Of a stretch of DNA of 64,000 bases, positions 24,643 to 32,791 are shown one piece after another. Source of the stretch: Mesorhizobium sp. INR15 (GTDB lineage Bacteria; Pseudomonadota; Alphaproteobacteria; Rhizobiales; Rhizobiaceae); the NCBI RefSeq assembly GCF_015500075.1, contig NZ_CP045496.1, positions 6,334,001 through 6,398,000 of the forward strand. Direction: 5' to 3'. Position numbers and translations under genes: made by a program. The number at the start of each line of letters is the position of its first letter. The stretch's first letter is position 1. The notes under the pieces were generated by a model. That model saw only the letters and a list, made by a program, of their open reading frames with translations, made no database searches and was not told the origin of the DNA.

Positions 24643-26316
24643 ATGAGCCGACTGTCCGCCGCCGCTAGCGAGCTGTTCGAGGACCTGATCCGACAGCAGG
24701 TCGAGGACAAGGCGATCCCCTCCATCTCGTACGGCCTTGTCGACCGCGACGGGCTGATGGCGGCCGGCCATATCCAGCGCCATGACCGCGGTTTCGCCAT
24801 GGGCGACGACACCTGTTTCCGCATCGGCTCGATCACCAAGACATTCACCGCCTTGTCGATCATGCAGCTTGCCGAGAAGGGGCTTGTCGATCTCGACGTC
24901 GACGTCTCCGAATACCTGCCCGGCTTTAGGCCAATCAATCCGTATGCGGGACGCGATGGCGGCCCGCATGGCTCCCAGATCAGCCTGCGCAAGCTGATGA
25001 GCCACACCGCAGGCATGGTGCGCGAGCCCAAGAGCGGCCACTACCTGGACGCGTCGCGGCCGCCGCTGGCTGACACCGTGGCCGAACTTGCCACTTCTAT
25101 CCTGAAGCAGGATCCGAGCCTTGGCGAGATGCACTATTCCAACGCCGGCATCGCCGTGGCCGGGATGGTCATCGAGACGCTGACGGGCAAGAGCTACGCC
25201 GAATACGTCACTGAAAATGTCCTGAAGCCGCTCGGCATGGACCAGACTTCGTCGGGCCTGGCGCCGGGCATTGCCGAGCGGTTGGCGCCGGCCGACATGT
25301 GGACGCTGGAGGGCGACAGTCCGGCGCCTGTGTTCGATCTTGGCGGCCCGCCCGCCGGCAACATCTATTCCACCATTGGCGACATGGCGCGCTATGCCCA
25401 ATGCCTGCTGCGCGGCGGCTTCGCGCCGGACGGCCGGGTCATCGCGTCACCCGGCTCGCTGCGCGAAATGTGGGTGCCGATCGGCAAGCGCGCCTCCGGC
25501 GAAAGGGTCGCCAACACCTATGGCCTGTGCTTCGGCGTCGGCGATGTCGACGGTTGGACGTCGGTGGGACATGGTGGCGCCGTCTATGGCTATTCCTCGC
25601 AGATGATCCTGCTGCCAGCCGCCGGCGTTGGCGTGCTGATCTTCTCGACACTGGATTTCTCCAACCAGATCGGTGCGCGGCTGGGGGTCGAGGGCCTGCG
25701 CATCGCGCTGGCCGAACGCCACATGGGCGCGTTGCCAGCGCGGCGGCAGAGCCTGCCGCCTGTCGCCGCCGATCAACTCGCGGCACTTCCCGGCCATTAC
25801 CGGAACGAGACTTCCGGCGAGATCGTCGAGGTCAAGGCCAGGGCTGAAAAACTCTACCTGATGGGCGAAGGCGTGCCGTTGCAGATCCGTCCCATCGCCG
25901 GCTCGGATTTCACCATAGACGGACGTATTTACGGTCGCGGTGCCGAGTATCCGCATATGAACCTGTCGTTCCCCAAGCCGGGGAGCTTGGTGTGGAAGGG
26001 CGCGCACTGGTCGCGCATCGATGCACTGCCCGCCGAGACGGTGCCAACCGAGATCGCGCCGCATCTCGGCGAATACGGGCCGGACTTCAACATCACCTAT
26101 CTGAGCTACAGCCATGGTCAGCTGAAATGCCTGATCGAGTATTTCTGCACCCACAATTGCGAGCCGCTGGAAGCCGGGCGCTTTCGCATGCATGGCCTGC
26201 TCTACGAAGAGGAAGTCCTCGAACTCGATGCCGTTGACGATCATGGCCGGCATGGCATCCGCGTCGGCCCGATGTTCCTCGAGCGCCGGCACGCCCCGGC
26301 GGCAATCGCTGGCTGA
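24643..26316 (+). CDS. Penicillin-binding/beta-lactamase-family serine hydrolase (D-aminopeptidase-like)
   Basis: This is a 557-residue class C beta-lactamase-fold hydrolase with no evident signal peptide, so probably cytoplasmic. The catalytic SxxK is SITK (63-66), the YxN motif is YSN within EMHYSNAGIAVAG, and the third box is HGG in SVGHGGAVYG. About 200 residues of beta-rich C-terminal domain follow, as in D-aminopeptidases of the DAP type. Start 24643 has GAGGAG. In this cluster, cleavage of D-amino-acid peptides or esters is the best guess. A beta-lactam resistance role is less likely for a cytoplasmic protein. Confidence 0.85.
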   Translation: MSRLSAAASELFEDLIRQQVEDKAIPSISYGLVDRDGLMAAGHIQRHDRGFAMGDDTCFRIGSITKTFTALSIMQLAEKGLVDLDVDVSEYLPGFRPINPYAGRDGGPHGSQISLRKLMSHTAGMVREPKSGHYLDASRPPLADTVAELATSILKQDPSLGEMHYSNAGIAVAGMVIETLTGKSYAEYVTENVLKPLGMDQTSSGLAPGIAERLAPADMWTLEGDSPAPVFDLGGPPAGNIYSTIGDMARYAQCLLRGGFAPDGRVIASPGSLREMWVPIGKRASGERVANTYGLCFGVGDVDGWTSVGHGGAVYGYSSQMILLPAAGVGVLIFSTLDFSNQIGARLGVEGLRIALAERHMGALPARRQSLPPVAADQLAALPGHYRNETSGEIVEVKARAEKLYLMGEGVPLQIRPIAGSDFTIDGRIYGRGAEYPHMNLSFPKPGSLVWKGAHWSRIDALPAETVPTEIAPHLGEYGPDFNITYLSYSHGQLKCLIEYFCTHNCEPLEAGRFRMHGLLYEEEVLELDAVDDHGRHGIRVGPMFLERRHAPAAIAG

Positions 26317-26330
26317 GCGGGAGAGCGCGA

Positions 26331-27425
26331 ATGGCAACGCCGGTCACCATGGAATCGCCGTTGGGCGCCCGCATGCGCATCAACGGCCGCGATGCCGATT
26401 ATTTCTGCGGCACAAGCTACTTCTGCCTGCACGGCCACCCCGAGGTCATCGAAGCCGCCTGCGCCGCCACGCGGCAGTTCGGCATGGGACCGGGGACGCT
26501 GGCGCAGATGCAGGTCTACAGCGACCTTGACGAGCGGCTTCGCGCATGGTTCGGCACGGAGCAGGTCGTGGCCATGATTTCTGGCTACACCGGGCCGATG
26601 GCCCTGTTGCAGGGCCTGCGCGACGACTTCGACCTGGTGCTCATGGACGCCGCGACCCATTACAGCAGCCGCGATGCCATCCCGACGCTCGGCAAGCCGG
26701 TCCACGGCTTTCGCCATCTTGATGCCGGCAGCCTTGCCGAGCAACTGTCGAACCATGTGGGGCCTGGCCAGCGCCCCGTCATTGTCGCCGACGGCGTGTT
26801 TCCTTCAACGGGTGCGCTGGCGCCACTTGAGGACTACCGCAAGGCGATGGCGCCCTATGACGGCGCCCTGCTCTGCATCGACGATTCCCATGGCGTCGGC
26901 GCCATTGGCGCGGGCGGGCGCGGTTCGCTGGAACATGCCGGCCTGGAAGCGGAAGGCAATTATCTCTCCGGCACGCTGAGCAAGGCATTCGGCGCACTCG
27001 GCGGCATCATCCCAGGCGAGACGGCGCTGGCCGAGAAGGTAGGCCGCAACGCCATGATCATGCGCGGTGCCTCGCCGCCACCGCCCGGCGCCGCGGCGGC
27101 AGCCAGCGCTGCCTTGCGCATCCTGGCGGCGACGCCACGGATGCGTTCCGACCTGGTCCGCAATGTCGGCCATATGCGCGGCGGTTTGCGCAAGCTTGGT
27201 TTCGATGTGGTGGACACGCCGGTCCCTATCGTCTCGATCCGGGGCGCTGTCGATTTCGACGCGCTGCAAGCCCGGCTCGACGAGCGCGACATTGTCGTCA
27301 AGGTGACGAAAGCATCCGGATATTCCGACGCGCCCGACGTGCCGATGATGCGGTTGGCGGTGTTTTCAGAACATTCGCCGGAGCAGATCGACCGACTGTT
27401 GTCGTCGATGGCCGAGCTTCTTTAA
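26331..27425 (+). CDS. AONS-like fold-I PLP enzyme (alpha-oxoamine synthase/aminotransferase class I-II)
   Basis: This is a 364-residue PLP enzyme resembling 8-amino-7-oxononanoate synthase and 2-amino-3-ketobutyrate CoA ligase. The PLP aspartate sits in CIDDSHGVGAIG and the Schiff-base lysine in SGTLSKAFGALGG. It lacks the usual N-terminal 40-50 residues of biotin-pathway AONS and there are no bio genes, so a biotin role is unlikely. It starts 14 bp after the serine hydrolase and 19 bp before the M55 peptidase gene. A role in converting or epimerising amino acids in the D-peptide route is possible; the reaction is unknown. Confidence 0.82.
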   Translation: MATPVTMESPLGARMRINGRDADYFCGTSYFCLHGHPEVIEAACAATRQFGMGPGTLAQMQVYSDLDERLRAWFGTEQVVAMISGYTGPMALLQGLRDDFDLVLMDAATHYSSRDAIPTLGKPVHGFRHLDAGSLAEQLSNHVGPGQRPVIVADGVFPSTGALAPLEDYRKAMAPYDGALLCIDDSHGVGAIGAGGRGSLEHAGLEAEGNYLSGTLSKAFGALGGIIPGETALAEKVGRNAMIMRGASPPPPGAAAAASAALRILAATPRMRSDLVRNVGHMRGGLRKLGFDVVDTPVPIVSIRGAVDFDALQARLDERDIVVKVTKASGYSDAPDVPMMRLAVFSEHSPEQIDRLLSSMAELL

Positions 27426-27444
27426 ACATGCGGAAGGACAGACA

Positions 27445-28242
27445 ATGAAAGTCTTCATCAGCGCCGACATCGAAGGCACCGCCGGCATCACCGACTGGGA
27501 CGAAGCCAGGAAGGGCAACCCTGATTACGCCGAGTTCCGCGAGTACATGACCGACGAACTGGTCGCGGCCTGCGAGGGGGCAAAGGCGGCTGGCGCCACG
27601 GAGGTGGTGGTGAAGGACGCGCATTCTTCGGCGCGCAACCTCATCCTGTCGAAACTGCCCGACTATGTCCGCATCGTGCGCGGCTGGAGCGGCCATCCTG
27701 ATATGATGATGTTCGGCATCGACGCCAGCTTCGCCGCCGCACTCTATACCGGCTATCACAACAAGGCGGGAACCGACACCAACCCGCTGGCGCACACCTT
27801 CACCCGCACCGTTTCGAGGCTGCTGATTAATGGCGAGGTCGCATCGGAATACACGCTGAACGCGCTCTGCGCGGCGCGCTATGGCGTGCCGTCGGCATTT
27901 CTCAGCGGCGATGCCGGCATGTGCGCCGAGGCGAAGACACTGGTGCCGGCCATCGGCACGGTAGCGACCAGCGAGGGCTTTGGCCCGGCGACCTCATCAC
28001 TGACGCCGGGCGCTGCCGTCAAAGCAATCCGCAATGGGGTCGAAGCGGCGCTATCACGCGACCTTTCGGCTTGCCTGCCTGGGCTTGCCGACGGGTTCGA
28101 ACTGGTGGTCGAATACACCACGCCGGTCGAGGCCTACAATGCCAGCTGGTATCCGGGTGTCGAACATTTTGCGGCGCGCACGCTGCGCTTCAAGGCCGCC
28201 GATTTCTTCGACATTCAGCGAGCGGTGCGTTTCATCGTCTGA
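27445..28242 (+). CDS. M55 family D-aminopeptidase (DppA type)
   Basis: This is a 265-residue zinc peptidase of the self-compartmentalising decameric DppA family, which removes N-terminal D-amino acids such as D-Ala from D-Ala-D-Ala or D-Ala-Gly-Gly. Family residues line up with the Bacillus enzyme: Asp8 and Glu10 (SADIEG), His60 (KDAHSS), His105 (TGYHNKAG), His117 and Glu135 (ASEYTLN). AAGGACAGACA precedes the ATG. It closes the catabolic operon. With the Dpp-type importer it makes a coherent route: import of D-peptides, release of D-amino acids, then their oxidation or dehydration. Confidence 0.92.
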   Translation: MKVFISADIEGTAGITDWDEARKGNPDYAEFREYMTDELVAACEGAKAAGATEVVVKDAHSSARNLILSKLPDYVRIVRGWSGHPDMMMFGIDASFAAALYTGYHNKAGTDTNPLAHTFTRTVSRLLINGEVASEYTLNALCAARYGVPSAFLSGDAGMCAEAKTLVPAIGTVATSEGFGPATSSLTPGAAVKAIRNGVEAALSRDLSACLPGLADGFELVVEYTTPVEAYNASWYPGVEHFAARTLRFKAADFFDIQRAVRFIV

Positions 28243-28291
28243 GGCTGAGCCTTCGACCCGGATCGGTTCTCCGGCAGGCGCAGCCTGGTGA

Positions 28292-28825
28292 TCACTTCAG
28301 TGGCCTTTTGTCCAGCTTCCTGGCCAGCGTGCGCCTGTGCATGCCGAGGCGGCGGGCGGTCTCGGAGATGTTGAAATCCGTCTCCACCAGCGTCTCGTGG
28401 ATACGTTCCCATTCCAGGTTCTTGATCGAGGTCGAACGGCGCGTCAGTGGCACGGACGCGTCGCCTTCGGCCTTGGCGAAGGCAGCTTCGATGTCGTCCG
28501 TATTGGCGGGCTTGGCCAGATAATGGCTGGCGCCGAGCTTGATTGCCTCGACCGCCGTGGCGATGCTGGCAAAGCCTGTCAGCACGACAATACTCGTCTC
28601 GGGATCATGTTCGTGCAGCGCCTTGACGCATTCCAGCCCCGAACCGCGAGCAAGCTTGAGATCGACGACGGCATACCGAAACGCGACGCTGCCGATGAGC
28701 GAAAGAACGCCGTCGACGCTCTGGCAAATGTGGGTCTCGTAGTCGCGCCGCTCGAAGGATCGGCGCAGGGCGTTCGCGAAGGCAACATCATCCTCGACGA
28801 TCAACAGCGTGCGCTTAGCTGGCAT
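28292..28825 (-). CDS. regA: Response regulator, RegA/ActR/PrrA type
   Basis: This is a 177-residue redox response regulator. The receiver domain carries the acidic pair Glu11/Asp12-13 (VEDDVAF), phospho-acceptor Asp55 (VVDLKLARGSG), Thr in VVLTGFASI, and Lys in YLAKPANTDD. The Fis-type C-terminal HTH reads ISETARRLGMHRRTLARKLD, as in RegA/ActR. Its start overlaps the end of the sensor kinase gene by 11 bp. RegA proteins control respiratory oxidases, nitrogen and carbon fixation in alphaproteobacteria. A quinol oxidase operon starts 2.8 kb away. Confidence 0.92.
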   Translation of the reverse strand: MPAKRTLLIVEDDVAFANALRRSFERRDYETHICQSVDGVLSLIGSVAFRYAVVDLKLARGSGLECVKALHEHDPETSIVVLTGFASIATAVEAIKLGASHYLAKPANTDDIEAAFAKAEGDASVPLTRRSTSIKNLEWERIHETLVETDFNISETARRLGMHRRTLARKLDKRPLK

Positions 28826-30095
28826 TTTTCTCTCCTGCGGACAGAGCCGTCAGCGGCAGGCGCAGCGTCACCGAGGCTCCCCCCTCTGATCGGTTCCTGA
28901 CGGTAACGGCGCCGCCCAGCTTGCGGATGACATTGACGACGAGAAACAGCCCGAGCCCGCTGCCGGGCCGGTTCTTGGTCGACGTGTAAGGCTTGCCGAA
29001 TTCCGCCAGCATGGCCTTTTCAAATCCCGGACCCGCATCAACGACTTCGACGCCAAGATTGCCCGCGTGATGGCTGATGGTCAGCCCGACCCAATGAGGC
29101 GATGCTTCAAGCGCGTTGTCCAGCACGTTGAACATCACCTGTTTCAGCGCAGGGTCGGACACAATCTCCTGGTTGGACCCGAAGCGGTTGGTGTACTCGA
29201 AACCTTGAGGCAACCGCGTCGATTTCCATTCCTCGACAAGTTCGGCCCAGAATGCGCCTACCGTGGTGCGAATGGTTCCCTCACCGCGCAATTCCCCCGA
29301 CGACATCAAGATCCCCGAGACGATCTTCTTGCAACGATCCAGCTGGCCCTGCATCTCCAGGATTTCCTGTGCCAGCTCCGGATCGGCCTTGAGGACCGGC
29401 ATGCGTTGCCAATCGTTGAGGATGACCGAAAGCGTGGCCAGCGGCGTGCCCAGTTCATGCGCGGCGCCCGAGGCGAGCAGGCCCATCCTGACGATGTGAT
29501 GCTCTTCCACGGATTGCTGGCGCAGGTCGGCCAGATGGGCATCGCGGGTACGCAGATTGTGCTGCACCCGGGTGATGAACAGCACCAGCAGCGTTGCTGC
29601 CAGCACGAAGCAGATGAACATGCCCTGGATGTGCAGGTTGAACAGCCCGGCGCCATGGGTCGGCGGCAGGTCGATCGCGCGATAGAAGGTGGTCAGGGCG
29701 ACAAAGCAGGCGCTGGTGATCAGAACCAGCGCCCAGACGGACCAGGTCTCGAGCAATACCGCGCCCAGGATGACCTGCAGCAGATAGAGCGAGACGAAGG
29801 GATTGGACGCCCCGCCGCTCAGGTAGAGCTGCACCGTCAGCGCGGCGACATCGAGCAGAAGCCCAAGGAAGAGCTCCGTGTTGGTGACGGCATCCTGACT
29901 GCTGTGCCGGCGCAGGCTGGCGATGTTGAGCCCGACCAGCAGCAGGATCACCACCGCCATCGGGATGAGCGGCAGGTCGATGCCAAGCAGGTAGTGGACA
30001 ACCAGAATGGTCACCACCTGGCCGGCGACGGCGATCCAGCGCAACTGGATCAGAAGCAGGAAGTTCTGCTTGTTGGTTTTATCGTGCAGCGTCAT
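28815..30095 (-). CDS. regB: Redox-sensing membrane histidine kinase, RegB/ActS/PrrB type
   Basis: This is a 426-residue sensor kinase with about six N-terminal membrane segments (residues 15-180). The quinone-sensing motif GGASNPF is at 94-100, the H box is AAHELGTPLATLS with His213, and the redox-active cysteine is in LDRCKKIV (Cys255). The ATPase domain has FNVLDNALEASP and GSGLGLFLVVNV. These are the diagnostic features of RegB. Loss of oxygen or an oxidised ubiquinone pool normally shifts its kinase activity; the partner is RegA downstream. Many alphaproteobacteria have a single reg pair near senC, whereas here the linked genes are cyo and an MFS transporter, so this could be a second copy. 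Confidence 0.92.
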   Translation of the reverse strand: MTLHDKTNKQNFLLLIQLRWIAVAGQVVTILVVHYLLGIDLPLIPMAVVILLLVGLNIASLRRHSSQDAVTNTELFLGLLLDVAALTVQLYLSGGASNPFVSLYLLQVILGAVLLETWSVWALVLITSACFVALTTFYRAIDLPPTHGAGLFNLHIQGMFICFVLAATLLVLFITRVQHNLRTRDAHLADLRQQSVEEHHIVRMGLLASGAAHELGTPLATLSVILNDWQRMPVLKADPELAQEILEMQGQLDRCKKIVSGILMSSGELRGEGTIRTTVGAFWAELVEEWKSTRLPQGFEYTNRFGSNQEIVSDPALKQVMFNVLDNALEASPHWVGLTISHHAGNLGVEVVDAGPGFEKAMLAEFGKPYTSTKNRPGSGLGLFLVVNVIRKLGGAVTVRNRSEGGASVTLRLPLTALSAGEKNAS

Positions 30096-30135
30096 TCAGG
30101 CCTCCGCCTGGCTGATACAATCGCCTCTTGCCGGC

Positions 30136-31449
30136 TCAAGCGGTGCTCCGATCCAGGCGCTGGCTCAGCCTGAGGGCCAGCAAGGTGCAGACCGCCCCCG
30201 ACAACAGATAGGCGCCCGATGAGATCAGCCCGAAATGGCTGGACAGGAAGAGCGCAACTATGGGCGCGAAGCCGGCGCCAAACAGCCAGGCGAGATCCGA
30301 GGTCAGCGCCGCGCCGGTGTACCGATAAGTCTTGGAGAAATTCGACGCGACCGCGCCGGAAGACTGACCGAACGACAGGCCAAGCAGGATGAAGCCGAGC
30401 ACCATGAACATGGCCTCGCCAATAAAGCCACCATCAAGGAGCTGAGGCGCGAAGCCGCTGAACGCGGCGATGGCCACGGCGGAACCGCCCAGCAGCGGCC
30501 AGCGCCCTACGCGGTCGGCGACGAAGCCGGAGATCACGATCGCGGCAAGGCCGAAGAAGGCGCCGATGGTCTCGATGACCAGGAACCGCGCCGGCCCTTC
30601 GCGCGTGAACAGGAAGATCCACGACAGCGGAAACACCGTCACCATATGAAACAAGGCAAAGCTCGCCAGCGGCGCGAAAGCGCCGAGCACGACGGTGCGG
30701 CCTTCCGCACGCAAGGTCTCGGCCACAGAGGTGGGCTGCAGCTCGCGGGTTTCGAACAGTCTGGTGTATTCCGGCGTCACCACGATCCGCAGCCGCGCGA
30801 ACAGGGCGACGACATTGATGGCGAAGGCGACGAAGAACGGATAGCGCCAACCCCAGCTGAAGAAGTCTTCCGCCGAGAGATTGCCGACGAAGAACGCAAA
30901 CAGCGCGCTGGCGACGATCAGTCCGAGCGGCGCACCCAGTTGCGGGATCATGGCGTACCAGCCGCGGCGTTTTTCCGGAGCGTTCAACGCCAGCAGCGAG
31001 GCGAGCCCGTCCCAGGTTCCGCCGAGCGCGAGGCCCTGGCCAATCCGGAACATTGCCAGCAGCCATGCCGAGGCCGAGCCGATCTGGTCATGACCCGGGA
31101 TAAAGGCGATCGCGACCGTCGATGTGCCGAGCAGGAACAGCGCGATGGTCAGTTTGGCGCTGCGTCCATAGGCCTGGTCGATGGCCGTGAAGATGGTCGT
31201 TCCGAACGGGCGGGCAATGAAGGCAAGGGCAAAGATGCCGAATGAGTAGAGCGTGCCCGTAAGCGGGTCCACATAAGGGAATACGAGCTTGGGAAAGACG
31301 ATGACCGAGGCGATCGCGTAGACGAAGAAGTCGAAGAAATCCGACGTCCGGCCGATAATGACACCGATGGCGATTTCTCCCGGGTTCACCTCGTGATGGC
31401 GCGCGGTGATCCGTCTGGCGTCGGCCTCGATCTTCGAAGTTGGGCTCAC
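30136..31449 (-). CDS. MFS transporter, metabolite:proton symporter (ShiA/ProP-like)
   Basis: This is a 437-residue transporter with 12 predicted helices. Sugar-porter subfamily marks include TSDFFDFFVYAIASVIVF in helix 1, ARPFGTTIF in loop 2-3 and RIGQGLALGGTWDG in helix 4. The GTG at 31449 (with GGAG eight bases before) is preferred over a TTG eight codons upstream. Relatives carry shikimate, citrate, alpha-ketoglutarate, proline/betaine or aromatic acids. It lies between reg genes and the divergent cyo operon, with 157 bp to cyoA. Substrate not inferable. Confidence 0.87.
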   Translation of the reverse strand: MSPTSKIEADARRITARHHEVNPGEIAIGVIIGRTSDFFDFFVYAIASVIVFPKLVFPYVDPLTGTLYSFGIFALAFIARPFGTTIFTAIDQAYGRSAKLTIALFLLGTSTVAIAFIPGHDQIGSASAWLLAMFRIGQGLALGGTWDGLASLLALNAPEKRRGWYAMIPQLGAPLGLIVASALFAFFVGNLSAEDFFSWGWRYPFFVAFAINVVALFARLRIVVTPEYTRLFETRELQPTSVAETLRAEGRTVVLGAFAPLASFALFHMVTVFPLSWIFLFTREGPARFLVIETIGAFFGLAAIVISGFVADRVGRWPLLGGSAVAIAAFSGFAPQLLDGGFIGEAMFMVLGFILLGLSFGQSSGAVASNFSKTYRYTGAALTSDLAWLFGAGFAPIVALFLSSHFGLISSGAYLLSGAVCTLLALRLSQRLDRSTA

Positions 31450-31606
31450 AGCATTCTCCGTCGCCCGGGACAAACGGTTGCTTAGCGCGCGCGGGCCGGA
31501 TGCCTTGATGCCGGTTGGCGCGACATTGCGGCATTGGACAAATTGTCCAATGCCTTCATTGCTGCACTGCAGCTAGCACTTGGGAGAACAACCGACAGGT
31601 CATCCC

Positions 31607-32776
31607 GTGAGCCGTCTCCGCATCCTCTTCCTGCTGCCTTTGCTAGCGTCCCTGGCCTCCTGCGGCATGGTGGTCATGGACCCCTCCGGCGACGTGGCCG
31701 CGCAGCAGCGCGACCTGCTGGTCATCTCCACGGTGCTGATGCTGATCATCATCATTCCGGTCATGGCGCTGACCATATTCTTTGCCTGGCGCTACCGCCA
31801 GTCGAACCGCGAGGCGCGCTACGAGCCGGACTGGGACCATTCCACCCATCTCGAACTCGTCATCTGGGCCGTGCCTTTGCTGATCATCATCTGCCTTGGC
31901 GCCGTGACCTGGATGGGCACGCATCTGCTCGACCCCTACCGTCCGATCGGACGCGTCGCCGCCGGCAAGCCGCTCGTGCCAGACGTGCGTCCGCTCGAGG
32001 TGGAAGTCGTCGCCCTCGACTGGAAATGGCTGTTCATCTATCCGGAATATGGGGTTGCGACGGTCAATGAGCTGGCGGCTCCGGTCGACCGGCCAATCAG
32101 CTTCCGCATCACCTCGGCGTCGGTGATGAACTCCTTCTACATCCCCGCACTGGCCGGCCAGATCTATGCGATGCCCGGCATGGAAACGAAGCTGCACGCG
32201 GTCATCAACAAGACCGGCGACTATGAGGGGTTCTCCGCCAATTACAGCGGCGCCGGTTTCTCCGGAATGCGCTTCGGCTTTCACGGACTGACGGATGCCG
32301 ACTTCCAGACCTGGATTGCCAAGGCGAAGGACGCCGGCGGCAAGCTGAACCGGAGCGTCTATCTGGAGCTTGAACGGCCGAGCGAGAACCAGCCCGTGAG
32401 CCGATATGCGGCGGTCGACGCGGACCTTTACAAGGCGGTCCTCAACATGTGCGTCGAGCGCGGCAAGATGTGCATGAGCGAGATGTCACAGATCGATGCC
32501 AAGGGCGGGCTTGGCATGGCCGGCATCTACAACACCTTGCCGCTGGAATATGACAAGTTCGCGCGGCGCGGAACGATTTTCGGCCCCTCGCCCTCCTACG
32601 TCGCCAGCATATGCACGACCGAAGAGGCGCTGGCGGCCTCGAACGCGGCGCAACCCGACGTGCCGATGACTTCCACGCCAATCCTCGGCGCCGGCCTGAA
32701 ACGGCCAACGCCGCTGTCGATCCGACTGCCGGCACCATCCACAACCGGCACGCTTCGGTCGCCGTTCAACTCCTGA
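31607..32776 (+). CDS. cyoA: Cytochrome bo3-type ubiquinol oxidase subunit II
   Basis: This is a 389-residue lipoprotein subunit. The start at GTG 31607 gives a signal peptide with lipobox LASC (Cys19), and two membrane helices follow (about 35-60 and 80-103). The periplasmic cupredoxin domain lacks the paired cysteines of the CuA site, as expected of a quinol rather than cytochrome c oxidase. The C-terminal tail beyond residue 310 is long and low-complexity (Pro/Ser/Thr-rich). First gene of cyoABCD-surf1. Confidence 0.93.
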   Translation: MSRLRILFLLPLLASLASCGMVVMDPSGDVAAQQRDLLVISTVLMLIIIIPVMALTIFFAWRYRQSNREARYEPDWDHSTHLELVIWAVPLLIIICLGAVTWMGTHLLDPYRPIGRVAAGKPLVPDVRPLEVEVVALDWKWLFIYPEYGVATVNELAAPVDRPISFRITSASVMNSFYIPALAGQIYAMPGMETKLHAVINKTGDYEGFSANYSGAGFSGMRFGFHGLTDADFQTWIAKAKDAGGKLNRSVYLELERPSENQPVSRYAAVDADLYKAVLNMCVERGKMCMSEMSQIDAKGGLGMAGIYNTLPLEYDKFARRGTIFGPSPSYVASICTTEEALAASNAAQPDVPMTSTPILGAGLKRPTPLSIRLPAPSTTGTLRSPFNS

Positions 32777-32791
32777 GGCGCCACGCAAGAC

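Noticed and set aside
24643..26316. Beta-lactamase (antibiotic resistance) reading of the serine hydrolase
   Set aside because: No signal peptide, a long C-terminal beta domain and neighbouring D-peptide enzymes favour a D-aminopeptidase-like role.
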